A stretch of DNA of 64,000 bases from Bacteroidia bacterium. GTDB taxonomy: Bacteria > Bacteroidota > Bacteroidia > Bacteroidales > Paludibacteraceae. Below the pieces are notes generated by a model. That model did not search any database and was not told the DNA's origin. It saw only the letters and a list, made by a program, of their open reading frames with translations. Below are positions 54,401-63,591 of this stretch, piece by piece (position 1 is the stretch's first letter; every line of letters starts with the position of its first letter). The translations under genes were made by a program, and so were the position numbers. The stretch lies in NCBI GenBank assembly GCA_009930305.1, contig RZYM01000009.1, positions 19,462-83,461 of the forward strand. The letters run 5' to 3'.

Positions 54401-56107
54401 TTACATTTTTGCGGCTTTTTCTAATGCTTCGTTGATATTGGAGCATATATATTCTTCGGATAGGTGTTTTTCAAATCCTGCTTTGTTCAGTGTTTTACGA
54501 ACGTTGTCGTTTACTCCTGAAAGAACAATCTTGATGCCTTCTTTTTTAGCTTGCAAGCATAGAGTTTCCAAGTTGTGTAAGCCGGTTGAATCAATAAATG
54601 GTACTTTGCGCATTCTGATGATGCGAACGTCTGGCTTTTCGCTTGTTTCAAGCATCACTTCGTCAAATTTATTTGCAATTCCAAAGAAGTAAGGACCATC
54701 AATTTCATACACTTCGACTCTATCAGGAATCTTTAATTTTTCATCGTTCAAATTGATATCTGTGTCGTTATTTGGATCAATTTCGTTATGAAATACTTTA
54801 ATTTCGGTCGATTCGCTAGTACGTTTTAAGAATAATACAATAGCTAGTAGTATGCCTATTTCAATTGCTATGGTTAAATCGAATATTACAGTTAGTACAA
54901 ATGTTGTAATTAAGACTGCGAAGTCTGATTTAGGATTCTTAGCAAGTGATACGAATGTTTTCCAACCGCTCATGTTATAAGAAACAATTATAAGTACAGC
55001 TGCTAAGCATGGCATCGGAATAAGTCCGACAAAATTACCAAAAAAAAGTAGAACCAATAGTAAAACCAATGCGTGTATTATTCCGGCAATAGGAGTGCGA
55101 CCTCCATTGTTTATGTTTGTCATAGTACGTGCTATTGCACCTGTGGCAGGTATACCTCCAAAAAATGGTGATACTATATTTGCTATACCTTGTCCTATCA
55201 ATTCTGTATTGGAATTATGTTTATCGCCAATAACACCATCAGCAACTATTGCAGATAGAAGAGATTCAATAGCACCTAACATAGCAATAGTAAATGCTGC
55301 CGGGAATAATTCCTGAATAACATTCATAATGGTTTGACCATCTTTTAGTATAATTGAAGGTAATTTCGGTGTAGGCATCCCCGAAGGTAAATCATATAAA
55401 TCGACAATAGTTGTAATGTTCTGTATTCCTGCAATATCTGTGTATTTCTTTAGTAACCATACACATAAAGTGGCAACAATAATAGCAATTAAAGAGCCCG
55501 GAATCTTTTTTGATATTTTAGGAACAGATATAATTATTAAAAGACTGCCTAAACCAATTGCTAGAGACCATAAGTCTATTTTTTCAAAATTGTGGATGTA
55601 GCAAATCCATTTATCAATAAAGTCTGCAGGTACATTTGTCAGGCCTAGTCCAAACAAATCGTTCATTTGTGTAGAGAATATGGTTAGTGCGATACCACCC
55701 GTAAAACCTACAACAACAGGATAGGGGACGAATTTTATTACACTGCCTAAGTGACAAAATCCCATTATTATAAGTAAAATCCCAGCCATTACTGTGGCTA
55801 TCATTAATCCTGATATACCGTATTGCTGAATAATTCCGTATATAATTACAATGAAAGCACCTGTAGGACCACCAATTTGTACTTTAGTTCCTCCAAATAT
55901 TGAAATAATGAATCCGGCAACAATAGCTGTTACAAGACCTTCGGTTGGACCTACACCAGAAGCAATACCAAATGCGATTGCTAATGGTATAGCTACAATG
56001 CCGACAATAATGCCGGCCATAATATCTTTTGAAAATTTGTTGCCGTTATATCCTCTTAATGATGTTAGGATAGCTGGTTTGAATGGATTTTTTACTTGTA
56101 CCTTCAT
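54401..56107 (-). CDS. SulP-family anion transporter with STAS domain
   Basis: The 568-residue protein has about 12-14 membrane helices with SulP motifs (IVAIPLAIAFGIASGVGPTE, GGPTGAFIVIIYG, GIANIVSPFFGGIPATGAIA, TNINNGGRTPIAGI). A cytoplasmic STAS domain at about 455-568 (VRIIRMRKVPFIDSTGLHNL) has the conserved Ser in FIDSTG. SulP proteins carry sulfate, bicarbonate or other anions in exchange or with sodium or protons. The anion is not predictable here. It converges with queF, 11 nt apart. Confidence 0.93.
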   Translation of the reverse strand: MKVQVKNPFKPAILTSLRGYNGNKFSKDIMAGIIVGIVAIPLAIAFGIASGVGPTEGLVTAIVAGFIISIFGGTKVQIGGPTGAFIVIIYGIIQQYGISGLMIATVMAGILLIIMGFCHLGSVIKFVPYPVVVGFTGGIALTIFSTQMNDLFGLGLTNVPADFIDKWICYIHNFEKIDLWSLAIGLGSLLIIISVPKISKKIPGSLIAIIVATLCVWLLKKYTDIAGIQNITTIVDLYDLPSGMPTPKLPSIILKDGQTIMNVIQELFPAAFTIAMLGAIESLLSAIVADGVIGDKHNSNTELIGQGIANIVSPFFGGIPATGAIARTMTNINNGGRTPIAGIIHALVLLLVLLFFGNFVGLIPMPCLAAVLIIVSYNMSGWKTFVSLAKNPKSDFAVLITTFVLTVIFDLTIAIEIGILLAIVLFLKRTSESTEIKVFHNEIDPNNDTDINLNDEKLKIPDRVEVYEIDGPYFFGIANKFDEVMLETSEKPDVRIIRMRKVPFIDSTGLHNLETLCLQAKKEGIKIVLSGVNDNVRKTLNKAGFEKHLSEEYICSNINEALEKAAKM

Positions 56108-56142
56108 TTATTTATGTTATAGAGCATGTTTTTTTGAAGGCG

Positions 56143-56150
56143 CAAATTTA
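56143..56150 (-). promoter_or_regulatory. -7 element before the SulP gene
   Basis: TAAATTTG on the minus strand fits TAnnTTTG and lies 35 nt before the ATG at 56107. Confidence 0.5.
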
Positions 56151-56201
56151 GTGCTTATAATCGAATCATAAAAATTAAGTAGATAAAAAAACAAGAACTG
56201 T

Positions 56202-57149
56202 TTACAAATTGTTGGCATTTAAGTATCTTTCTGCCTCGATAGCAGCCTTACAACCACTTCCTGCAGATGTAATAGCTTGACGATATATTGGGTCAGCCAC
56301 ATCACCTGCTGCATATATTCCTTCAATATTGGTCTGTTGGCTTTTACCTTGTGTGTTAATATATCCGGAATCATCCAAATCAATATATTTTTCGAATACC
56401 TTTGAATTAGGTTTGTGTCCAATAGCTAAAAAGAATCCGTCAATTGCTATATGTAATTTTTCTTCCTTGTCAGTACCTTTAGCTTTTATAAGGTCAGCTC
56501 CTTCAACAACTCCATCGCCAGTTAAACCTGATGTTTGACATTCGAACAGAACTTCTATGTTCTCTTTGTTTAGTACTCGTTTTTGCATCACCAATGATGC
56601 TCTAAGTACGTCTCTACGAACAATAAGATATACTTTTTTACATAATGAAGATAAGTATAAGGCTTCTTCACATGCAGTATCACCGCCACCGACAACGGCA
56701 ACTGTTTTTTTGCGATAGAAGAATCCATCGCAGGTAGCACAAGCAGAAACACCCGAACCTGCGTATTTGTGTTCATCAGCTAATCCAAGATATTTTGCAC
56801 ATGCACCTGTTGCAATAATAACTGTATGTGTGTAAATAGTTTTTTCTTCGTCTATTACAACTTTGTATGGTTTTTGTGAGAAGTCAACTTCAGTTGCAAC
56901 TCCAAATCTTATATCAGCACCAAAACGTGCAGCTTGTTTGTGCAAATCATCCATCATTTCGTTACCGGTTATGCCTTCAGGGTATCCCGGAAAATTCTCT
57001 ATTTCTGTAGTCATCGTTAGTTGACCTCCGGGTTGCATACCTTCGTATAAAACAGGATTAAGGCCTGCTCTAGACGCGTAAATTGCAGCTGTTAGTCCGG
57101 CAGGACCAGAACCAATAATTAAACAGCGAATAATTTGTTCGGCTTCCAT
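56202..57149 (-). CDS. trxB: Thioredoxin-disulfide reductase
   Basis: TrxB transfers electrons from NADPH through FAD to thioredoxin. The 315-residue protein has the FAD site GSGPAG (13-18), the redox pair C137/C140 in SACATCDG, the NADPH site VVGGGDTACEEALYL, and GYINTQGKSQQTNIEGIYAAGDV. It lies 19 nt after the LolA-like gene, last of the DUF1015-pyrB chain. Confidence 0.97.
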   Translation of the reverse strand: MEAEQIIRCLIIGSGPAGLTAAIYASRAGLNPVLYEGMQPGGQLTMTTEIENFPGYPEGITGNEMMDDLHKQAARFGADIRFGVATEVDFSQKPYKVVIDEEKTIYTHTVIIATGACAKYLGLADEHKYAGSGVSACATCDGFFYRKKTVAVVGGGDTACEEALYLSSLCKKVYLIVRRDVLRASLVMQKRVLNKENIEVLFECQTSGLTGDGVVEGADLIKAKGTDKEEKLHIAIDGFFLAIGHKPNSKVFEKYIDLDDSGYINTQGKSQQTNIEGIYAAGDVADPIYRQAITSAGSGCKAAIEAERYLNANNL

Positions 57150-57168
57150 GATGTTAATTCTTTATGAT

Positions 57169-57828
57169 TTATCTAATATCAATTATTTGTGCTTTGGGAA
57201 ATTTTCTTGCATCAAATGCAAAATCCTTATCTGTAAACTCTTTGTTGGTTTGAATCTTGTTTATAAGGATTGTATTTGTGATTCCATTTTTTGCATAAGT
57301 GGCTATGCTAACGGGTTTATAAGTGTCTGCTTCTATCTTTATTTCAATTTTAAAGTATTCGGCACTACGACTTTCGGGATATAATTCGATTAGGTATATT
57401 TGTTTGCCTTTTTCGCTTTTTTCTTGTGGAGCATTTACTTTAAATCCTTGCTTATAACTACCTAAAATAGCAGTTGGATCAACTCCTGAAATATCTTCTT
57501 TTGCGGGCTCACTAATGGTAATTTCATCGGTTGGTTTTGAATGTACATATAAAGTTTTTCCATCAAATATCAGTGTAGCAAAATCTGAAGTTAGTATAAA
57601 CTTATTGCCTTTGGTCTTTAAATTTCCGGTAGTGGAGTTACTTGATTTAGTTTTATCATCATTCATGGATATTTTAATATCCAATTCAGTGCCACTTGAA
57701 TTTTTATAAGTTTCAGAAACTTTGTCTAATATATTAACAGATTGTTGATTAACAAGACCTTCTGCTGTTGCAACAAAGCAAAAAAGACTTGAAATAAACC
57801 ATGTGATGATTGTCAAACGTAATTTCAT
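57169..57828 (-). CDS. LolA-like outer-membrane lipoprotein carrier
   Basis: The start at 57828 gives 219 residues with a signal peptide (MKLRLTIITWFISSLFCFVA); a longer frame begins in the flavin-reductase gene. The mature part matches the LolA fold: LDKVSETYKNSSGTELDIKI, GNLKTKGNKFILTSDFATLI, FDGKTLYVHSKPTDEITISE and a late KIEIKIEADTYKPVSIATY. LolA shuttles lipoproteins through the periplasm. Identity is limited, so a general LolA-like label is safer. In Bacteroidales it is usually found near trxB and ftsK; here it sits between flavin reductase and trxB. Confidence 0.82.
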   Translation of the reverse strand: MKLRLTIITWFISSLFCFVATAEGLVNQQSVNILDKVSETYKNSSGTELDIKISMNDDKTKSSNSTTGNLKTKGNKFILTSDFATLIFDGKTLYVHSKPTDEITISEPAKEDISGVDPTAILGSYKQGFKVNAPQEKSEKGKQIYLIELYPESRSAEYFKIEIKIEADTYKPVSIATYAKNGITNTILINKIQTNKEFTDKDFAFDARKFPKAQIIDIR

Positions 57829-57829
57829 A

Positions 57830-58396
57830 TTATTTCTTTTTTTGTACTGACCAACCGAATTTACCAATTCTGGATCCCATTTTATAGTACATTCCATGTG
57901 AGTAAGCTATAAGTTCTGCTTCTTCCATGTTAAATGCACCTGTTTCAGGGTCTATAAATTTTTCGTCAGCTTGAATATTTACAACTTTGGCAATAAACAT
58001 ATCGTGTGAACCTAATTCTTTTATTTCTATTACTTCACATTCAATGTTAAGTGGCGATTCGCATATAATAGGAGCGTTTACTCTTTGAGCTTTTTCGGCT
58101 GTCAGCTTCATTTCTGCGAATTTGTTATAATCTTTTCCTGATCTAACTCCACACCAATCAGTTGCAAAAGCTAGTTGTTCTGTAGTTAAATTCAGTACAA
58201 AACTTTTGGTGCGTGAAATGATTTCGTGTGAGTGTCGTGATTTACGAACTGATATATAACACATTGGCGGATCACTACAAATTGTGCCGGTCCAACTAAC
58301 TGTAAATATATTATATTCAGTTTCTGTTTCGCCACAACTAACCATTAATGCTGGGAGTGGGTATATTAAAGTACCCGGTTTCCATTGTATTTTCAT
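57830..58396 (-). CDS. Flavin reductase-like FMN-binding protein
   Basis: The 188-residue protein resembles the flavin reductase/FlaRed domain (KPGTLIYPLPALMVSCGETE, NIFTVSWTGTICSDPPMCYI, SVRKSRHSHEII, RVNAPIICESPLNIECEV). Such proteins bind FMN and reduce flavin or act as small oxidoreductases. It overlaps pyrI by 4 nt and is followed by the LolA-like gene after 1 nt. Its link to the pyrimidine genes is only positional. Confidence 0.9.
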   Translation of the reverse strand: MKIQWKPGTLIYPLPALMVSCGETETEYNIFTVSWTGTICSDPPMCYISVRKSRHSHEIISRTKSFVLNLTTEQLAFATDWCGVRSGKDYNKFAEMKLTAEKAQRVNAPIICESPLNIECEVIEIKELGSHDMFIAKVVNIQADEKFIDPETGAFNMEEAELIAYSHGMYYKMGSRIGKFGWSVQKKK

Positions 58397-58857
58397 TTAA
58401 GGATAAGGTCTTCTTGGTTTATAATTCGTTCGCAATAGTGGCATTTTACAGTACCTTTTGCTTTGTCAACAATATGAAAACGTGTTGTTATTCCTTGCTC
58501 TTTATTCGTAATACACATAGGATTAACACATTGTAGTATTTCTGTGACTTCATTAGGTAGAGTTAAGTTAATTTTTTCTACTACCTCATAATTTTTAATT
58601 ATGTTGATTTTTGCAGTTGGTGCAATTAATGCAATTTTATCTAATTCTTGATGCTCAAAAAACTTGTCAGATATTTTAATGATACCTTTGCAGATGATTT
58701 TTTTGCTTTCAAGGTTGTTCCCAATAGTTATTTGATTTGGTAATTTATCCAAATGTAATAACCATACAACTTTAAACAATTTGTCTGCAGGAATATGATC
58801 AATTACTGTTCCGTTTTCTAAAGCTCTTACTATGAGTTCTGTATGACTTGCTTTCAT
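58393..58857 (-). CDS. pyrI: Aspartate carbamoyltransferase regulatory subunit PyrI
   Basis: PyrI binds CTP or ATP and regulates PyrB allosterically. Starting at the ATG at 58857 it has 154 residues; the TTG at 58869 is an alternative. The N-terminal allosteric domain (GTVIDHIPADKLFKVVWLL, SKKIICKGIIKISDKF) is followed by the zinc domain with C110, C115, C139 and C142 (CVNPMC, CHYCE). pyrB ends 19 nt upstream. Confidence 0.96.
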   Translation of the reverse strand: MKASHTELIVRALENGTVIDHIPADKLFKVVWLLHLDKLPNQITIGNNLESKKIICKGIIKISDKFFEHQELDKIALIAPTAKINIIKNYEVVEKINLTLPNEVTEILQCVNPMCITNKEQGITTRFHIVDKAKGTVKCHYCERIINQEDLILK

Positions 58858-58876
58858 TTTTTTTCTCAATTAAAGG

Positions 58877-59785
58877 TTAAATTAATCCCAAAGTTGAGCA
58901 GATTACAGCTTGACGTGCAAAAACGCCATTTCTAGCCTGTTCAAAATAATATGCTTTTGGATTTGCATCAACATCATCGGCAATCTCAGTTATGCGAGGT
59001 AGGGGATGTAATATACGAAGATTGTCTTTTGTTACATCCAACATACTATTACGTAAGGTATATGTGTTGCGAACTTTTTCGTATTCAATCAAATCGGTAA
59101 AACGCTCTTGCTGAACACGTGTCATATACAAGATATCCGATACAGGTAATATACTGTTAATATCTTCCAGTTCATCATAGCTTATTTTGTTTTCATCGCA
59201 AAATAGCTTGTATTGTTCCGGAATACGCAATTCGGGTGGTGATACAAAATGATATGTAGGGTTAAAATATCTCATAGCCATTAATAGCGAATGTACGGTT
59301 CGTCCGTATTTTAAATCTCCAACCATGCTGATTATAAGATTATCAAGTCTACCTTGAGTCTTATTAATCGAGTATAAATCGAGCATTGTTTGGGTAGGGT
59401 GTTGGTTTGTACCATCTCCAGCATTTATTATAGGTACACTTGCTACTTCAGATGCGTATCTTGCAGCTCCTTCAACCGGATGTCTCATTACAATTAAATC
59501 GACATAGTTGCTAACCATTTTTATGGTGTCTTTCAATGTTTCGCCTTTTGACGAACTAGATGTTGCAGCATCTGAAAAACCTATAACACGTCCACCAAGT
59601 CTATTAACTGCGGTTTCAAAACTTAGTCTGGTACGTGTTGAAGGCTCAAAAAATAATGTCGCAATTACTTTGCCTTCGAGCAACTTGGTATTTGGATTTT
59701 TTTCAAATTGAGCTGCTAAATCAAGAATACGCAGAATATCTTCTTTTGTATAGTCGTCTATGGATACTAAACCATTACTTTTCAT
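58877..59785 (-). CDS. pyrB: Aspartate carbamoyltransferase catalytic subunit PyrB
   Basis: PyrB condenses carbamoyl phosphate with aspartate, the first committed step of pyrimidine synthesis. The 302-residue protein has the phosphate-binding motif STRTR (49-53) in [50 protein letters not shown] and [17 protein letters not shown]. The length is typical (about 305). It begins 14 nt after the DUF1015 gene ends. Confidence 0.97.
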   Translation of the reverse strand: MKSNGLVSIDDYTKEDILRILDLAAQFEKNPNTKLLEGKVIATLFFEPSTRTRLSFETAVNRLGGRVIGFSDAATSSSSKGETLKDTIKMVSNYVDLIVMRHPVEGAARYASEVASVPIINAGDGTNQHPTQTMLDLYSINKTQGRLDNLIISMVGDLKYGRTVHSLLMAMRYFNPTYHFVSPPELRIPEQYKLFCDENKISYDELEDINSILPVSDILYMTRVQQERFTDLIEYEKVRNTYTLRNSMLDVTKDNLRILHPLPRITEIADDVDANPKAYYFEQARNGVFARQAVICSTLGLI

Positions 59786-59799
59786 GCTGTAAGTATATA

Positions 59800-61044
59800 T
59801 TAAACCAATTTGTGAATGATAAGTCCTGAGCGAAGTTTAGGTTCAAACCATGTTGTTTTTGGTGGCATTATGTTACCTGAATCTGCGATTGCAATTAACT
59901 GATTCATAGAAACAGGGTACAAGGCAAGTGCAACTTGCATTTCTCCGCTATCAACACGCTTTTTAATCTCTCCTAGGCCGCGAATACCACCAACAAAATC
60001 AATGCGTTTATCGCTTCGCAAATCTTTAATTCCTAAAATATCATCTAAAATAAGCTTAGATGATATTGTTACATCAAGTACTCCGATTGGATCGTTATCG
60101 TTGTATGTACCAAGCTTTGCTGTTAGTGAATACCATTTACCGGTTAGGTAAATTGAGAAATTGTGTAGTTTGTTCGGCTTGTATATTTCTGCACCTTTTT
60201 CTTCTACAATAAAATTCTCTTTCAAGGCACTTAAGAATTGTTCTGTGCTTAATCCGTTCAAGTCTTTTACAACCCTGTTATAGTCTATAATATTTAATTG
60301 GTTGTCAGGGAAACAAACAGCTAAGAAATAATTGTACTCTTCTTTACCTGTGTGATTAGGATTCTGTTTGCGTTTTTCGTCTCCAACTAATGCGGCAGCT
60401 GCACTACGATGATGTCCGTCTGCAATGTATAGTGAAGGGATGTTACCAAATATCTCGGTTATGCGAGCTATGCTGTTTTTGTCATCAATAACCCAAAAAT
60501 GATGTCCGAAACCATCTGCACTAACAAAATCGTATTCTGCGGGTTTTGAACATACTTTTGCAACAATTGCATCAAGTTCGTCATTATGTGGATATGCAAA
60601 AAATACAGGTTCGATGTTTGCGTTGTTAACACGTACATGTTTCATGCGGTCTTCTTCTTTGTCTCTACGTGTTAATTCATGTTTCTTAATTTTACCTGTT
60701 ATATAGTCATCTACGTATGCGCATACGCATAAACCATATTGTGTTCTGCCATTCATTGTTTGCGCATATACGTAGTATAGGTCTTCTTTATCTTGTACAA
60801 GCCATCCTTTATCTTGGAATTTTTTAAAATTCTCTGCTGCTTTTTCGTATACTTTAGCATCATGTTCGTCTGTACCTACCGGGAAATCGATTTCCGGTTT
60901 AATGATATGGTATAATGATTGTTCGTTACCTTCAGCTTCTTTACGAGCTTCTTCTGAGTTTAAAACATCGTATGGACGGGATGCAACTTTTTCCACCATA
61001 GCCTTTGGCGGGCGGATACCTTTGAATGGTTTAATGATAGCCAT
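59800..61044 (-). CDS. DUF1015 family protein
   Basis: The 414-residue protein starts [20 protein letters not shown] and contains [20 protein letters not shown], a histidine-rich [17 protein letters not shown] and [18 protein letters not shown]. This is the DUF1015 family, often encoded near serine biosynthesis genes and proposed, without firm proof, to have a SerB-like or HipA-like kinase role. It precedes the pyrB-pyrI genes here. A promoter (TAAATTTG) lies about 40 nt upstream. Confidence 0.88.
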   Translation of the reverse strand: MAIIKPFKGIRPPKAMVEKVASRPYDVLNSEEARKEAEGNEQSLYHIIKPEIDFPVGTDEHDAKVYEKAAENFKKFQDKGWLVQDKEDLYYVYAQTMNGRTQYGLCVCAYVDDYITGKIKKHELTRRDKEEDRMKHVRVNNANIEPVFFAYPHNDELDAIVAKVCSKPAEYDFVSADGFGHHFWVIDDKNSIARITEIFGNIPSLYIADGHHRSAAAALVGDEKRKQNPNHTGKEEYNYFLAVCFPDNQLNIIDYNRVVKDLNGLSTEQFLSALKENFIVEEKGAEIYKPNKLHNFSIYLTGKWYSLTAKLGTYNDNDPIGVLDVTISSKLILDDILGIKDLRSDKRIDFVGGIRGLGEIKKRVDSGEMQVALALYPVSMNQLIAIADSGNIMPPKTTWFEPKLRSGLIIHKLV

Positions 61045-61083
61045 ATATTAATATTAATTTTAATAATAAACTTTAATGTCCGG

Positions 61084-61091
61084 CAAATTTA
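61084..61091 (-). promoter_or_regulatory. -7 element before the DUF1015-pyrB-trxB chain
   Basis: TAAATTTG on the minus strand fits TAnnTTTG. It lies 39 nt before the ATG at 61044 and probably drives six genes. Confidence 0.5.
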
Positions 61092-61135
61092 CGAAAATAA
61101 TGTACCCATATCAATACGCAGGCAATTTTTTTTTA

Positions 61136-61143
61136 TACCTTTG
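61136..61143 (+). promoter_or_regulatory. -7 element before the cysteine-rich lipoprotein gene
   Basis: TACCTTTG is a perfect consensus match lying 35 nt before the ATG at 61179, divergent from the DUF1015 promoter. Confidence 0.55.
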
Positions 61144-61178
61144 GCAATGTACTTAATAATTTAATAAACATTTGAGGT

Positions 61179-61676
61179 ATGAAGAGAATTTATTTGGTTA
61201 TGGTTGGAGCAGTTTGTTTGCTATTAATGATTGCTTCATGTTGCAATTGTTGCAATAACGATGAAAAAAGATGTTGTTTTAAGGATTGTAAAGGGCCAAA
61301 AATGGAATGTAAAACTGACAGACCTTGTCAGGCAAGACCATGTAATGACCTTACAGAAGAACAACGTAAAGCATTTGATGAGATTATGGAAAAGTGGGAG
61401 AAATTTGACGAGCTATCTGAAAGTGAACAAAAAGAGTTGATAATGAAGCGTAAAGCTTTTGTAGATCAACGTGAAGCTGAAATGAAAGTTAAAAAAGAAG
61501 CTTTTGAAGCAGCATGGGCAAATTTTGACAATTTATCTGTTAAAGAGCAAAAATCTTTACTCGAAATCAAATGCTGTTGTCCTAAAGGTGCATGTATGCA
61601 ACAAGGACCTAGAAATTGCGAAAAACCGGGAGATAGACCAGAACCTCCACGTGGTGGTAATTGTCCCAATAAGTAA
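61179..61676 (+). CDS. Cysteine-rich lipoprotein with two similar helical repeats, function unknown
   Basis: I do not recognise this 165-residue protein. It has a lipoprotein signal with lipobox IASC at C21. Sixteen cysteines follow the signal: C21, 22, 24, 25, 32, 33, 37, 44, 50, 55, then none until C132-134, 139, 147 and 162. The middle (about 57-130) is highly helical and holds two similar units, EKWEKFDELSESEQKELIMK and AAWANFDNLSVKEQKSLLEI, a possible duplication. The C-terminus is Pro/Gly/Cys rich (EPPRGGNCPNK). The helical part recalls Spy/CpxP-like proteins, but I see no LTxxQ motif pair that would prove it. Metal binding is an inference from the cysteine pairs and triplet. It has its own promoter and terminator. 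Confidence 0.85.
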   Translation: MKRIYLVMVGAVCLLLMIASCCNCCNNDEKRCCFKDCKGPKMECKTDRPCQARPCNDLTEEQRKAFDEIMEKWEKFDELSESEQKELIMKRKAFVDQREAEMKVKKEAFEAAWANFDNLSVKEQKSLLEIKCCCPKGACMQQGPRNCEKPGDRPEPPRGGNCPNK

Positions 61677-61698
61677 AAAAGTTTATTTTTAATCATTT

Positions 61699-61734
61699 AA
61701 TAAGCCTTGCTCAATGAGTAAGGCTTATTTTTTT
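61699..61734 (+). terminator. Intrinsic terminator after the cysteine-rich lipoprotein gene
   Basis: AATAAGCCTT and AAGGCTTATT form a perfect 10-bp stem around GCTCAATGAGT, which can fold further (CTCA/TGAG). A run of Ts follows at once. Confidence 0.88.
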
Positions 61735-61847
61735 GCATGAAAAATAATTTATTGGAAACGTTTGTTTAAATCTGTGAATTTTTTGTAACTTGCAACGTTT
61801 TGTATGAAAGTGTATGCGATTATTATTAACCTAAAATCAAAATATTA

Positions 61848-63488
61848 ATGAAGAAAAATCGTTGCATATTATTGATACTGTCAGTATGTCTATGTCAAAA
61901 TCTTGTTGCAATTTCACAAAATTCTGCTGAATTAGATTCTTTGTGTGGCGTTTTTGAAAAAGAAATAGGTTTGCGTAATTCTTATATGGAAAAAAGGCAA
62001 GTTGAAATTGATTCATTAAAACAACAAACATCATTATTTGAAATTCAAAATGACAAGGTAGGTATTATAGACATCAACCGTAAAATTTATGAGGCATATT
62101 GTTCTTTTCAGTGTGATTCTGCAATAGTTTATATGCGAAAAGCTCTGAAAGTTTCGGAAGGAGATGTATCTACGCAAAATTTGATTTATATATACATGAT
62201 TGATTATTTTTCGGGCTTAGGAATGTATATGGAGGCAAGCGATGTCTTGTCGCAAATTAAACGTTCTCAAATTGCAAGTTCCGATGTTCGTAAGTATTAT
62301 GATGCCGTTGCTCATTTATATGGTGAATTATCTAATTATACTCAAGATTTAGCATTGAAGGAGTATTATCACAAACAAAATGATAAGTATAATGATTCTG
62401 TGAAAAGCATGATTCGTATAACTGATTATGATTATTTATGGCAATTAGAGAGCAAAATATGGTATTGGGATCCTGAAGAGGCATTATTAATAAATGCTAA
62501 GCGTATGGCAGGCATACAAAAGAATACTCGTGAATATGCAATTGCTGCATTTATGCGTGGTTTGGAATATATGACAAATAATGATACCATTAATTCTTGT
62601 ATATGGTATCTTAAATCGGCAATAGTTGATGTTAGGCTCGGTATAACCGATAATGCATCATCGTGGAATGTTGCAAATTATATGTATGCTATGGGAAAAA
62701 CGAAACAAGCATATCTTTTTGTGAATTATTCAATGGACAATGCTTTGTTTTTTAACGCGCCTTTAAGGCGTGCACAAATATCTGTATCACAAGCTGTTAT
62801 TGAAAAACAATATCAGTATGAAATACAGCAAAAAAACAAGCATCTAACAAAAATGATATATGTGATAGCATTCCTAGCTCTGTTGGCTATTATATCATTG
62901 ATTATTATTGCTTGTCAGATGAAAAAAATAAATAAATCTCGTACTAAATTAAAGGAAACGAATGCTCAATTAGATTTTCTGAACAAGCAATTGACTTTGG
63001 TGAATGCAAATTTGAAAGAAACTAATGATGTTAAGGAATTATACATAAGTCATTATATGTCAATGAGTTCTGCATATATAGATAAGTTAGACGCATATAG
63101 ACGCATTGTGCGTAAAAAAACAATAACAAAACAATTTGAAGAATTGCTGCAAATATCTGATTCGCCTGCAATGATGGATAAAGAGCTTCAAGAGTTTTAT
63201 GCTAATTTTGACGAGACATTCTTAACTCTGTATCCTAATTTCGTTCAACAATTCAATGCTTTATTACAGGATGATGCTCATTTTGAATTAAAACAAGGGG
63301 AAACAATGAATACAGAATTGCGTATTTTTGCTTTAATCAGGTTAGGTATTAATGAGAGTTCTAAGATTGCAACATTTTTGCGTTATAGTGTGAATTCAAT
63401 ATATAACTATAGGGCAAAGGTTAAAAGTAAGGCTTTGAACAGTCGCAATGAGTTTGAAAGTGAGGTAATGAAGATAGGGCGAGAGTAG
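61848..63488 (+). CDS. DUF6377-type membrane-spanning regulator with N-terminal sensor region
   Basis: The 546-residue protein has a signal peptide (MKKNRCILLILSVCLCQNLV), a helical periplasmic part of about 300 residues (TPR-like, DSAIVYMRKALKVSEGDVST), one membrane helix near residues 335-357 (YVIAFLALLAIISLIIIA), a coiled-coil linker (LKETNAQLDFLNKQLTLVN), and a cytoplasmic part ending in TELRIFALIRLGINESSKIA and YSVNSIYNYRAKVKSKALNS. The last segment looks like a LuxR-like DNA-binding helix-turn-helix. I recall this layout as DUF6377 in Bacteroidota. It is probably a one-component regulator that senses an envelope signal. A -33 TTTG and a weak TAACTTG -7 element lie upstream. Confidence 0.8.
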   Translation: MKKNRCILLILSVCLCQNLVAISQNSAELDSLCGVFEKEIGLRNSYMEKRQVEIDSLKQQTSLFEIQNDKVGIIDINRKIYEAYCSFQCDSAIVYMRKALKVSEGDVSTQNLIYIYMIDYFSGLGMYMEASDVLSQIKRSQIASSDVRKYYDAVAHLYGELSNYTQDLALKEYYHKQNDKYNDSVKSMIRITDYDYLWQLESKIWYWDPEEALLINAKRMAGIQKNTREYAIAAFMRGLEYMTNNDTINSCIWYLKSAIVDVRLGITDNASSWNVANYMYAMGKTKQAYLFVNYSMDNALFFNAPLRRAQISVSQAVIEKQYQYEIQQKNKHLTKMIYVIAFLALLAIISLIIIACQMKKINKSRTKLKETNAQLDFLNKQLTLVNANLKETNDVKELYISHYMSMSSAYIDKLDAYRRIVRKKTITKQFEELLQISDSPAMMDKELQEFYANFDETFLTLYPNFVQQFNALLQDDAHFELKQGETMNTELRIFALIRLGINESSKIATFLRYSVNSIYNYRAKVKSKALNSRNEFESEVMKIGRE

Positions 63489-63500
63489 TAATAAAAATAA

Positions 63501-63532
63501 AGATAGCGAACCGACGCTTCGGTTCGCTATCT
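63501..63532. terminator. 13-bp hairpin between converging genes
   Basis: AGATAGCGAACCG and CGGTTCGCTATCT pair perfectly around ACGCTT. On the minus strand it is followed by a T-rich stretch, so it can end the partial minus-strand gene; on the plus strand the tract is CT-rich and weaker. Confidence 0.8.
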
Positions 63533-63591
63533 CTCTTACAAAACATAAAAAACAAAAAAAACTATTATTGATATATTTTTACCTTTTACTT

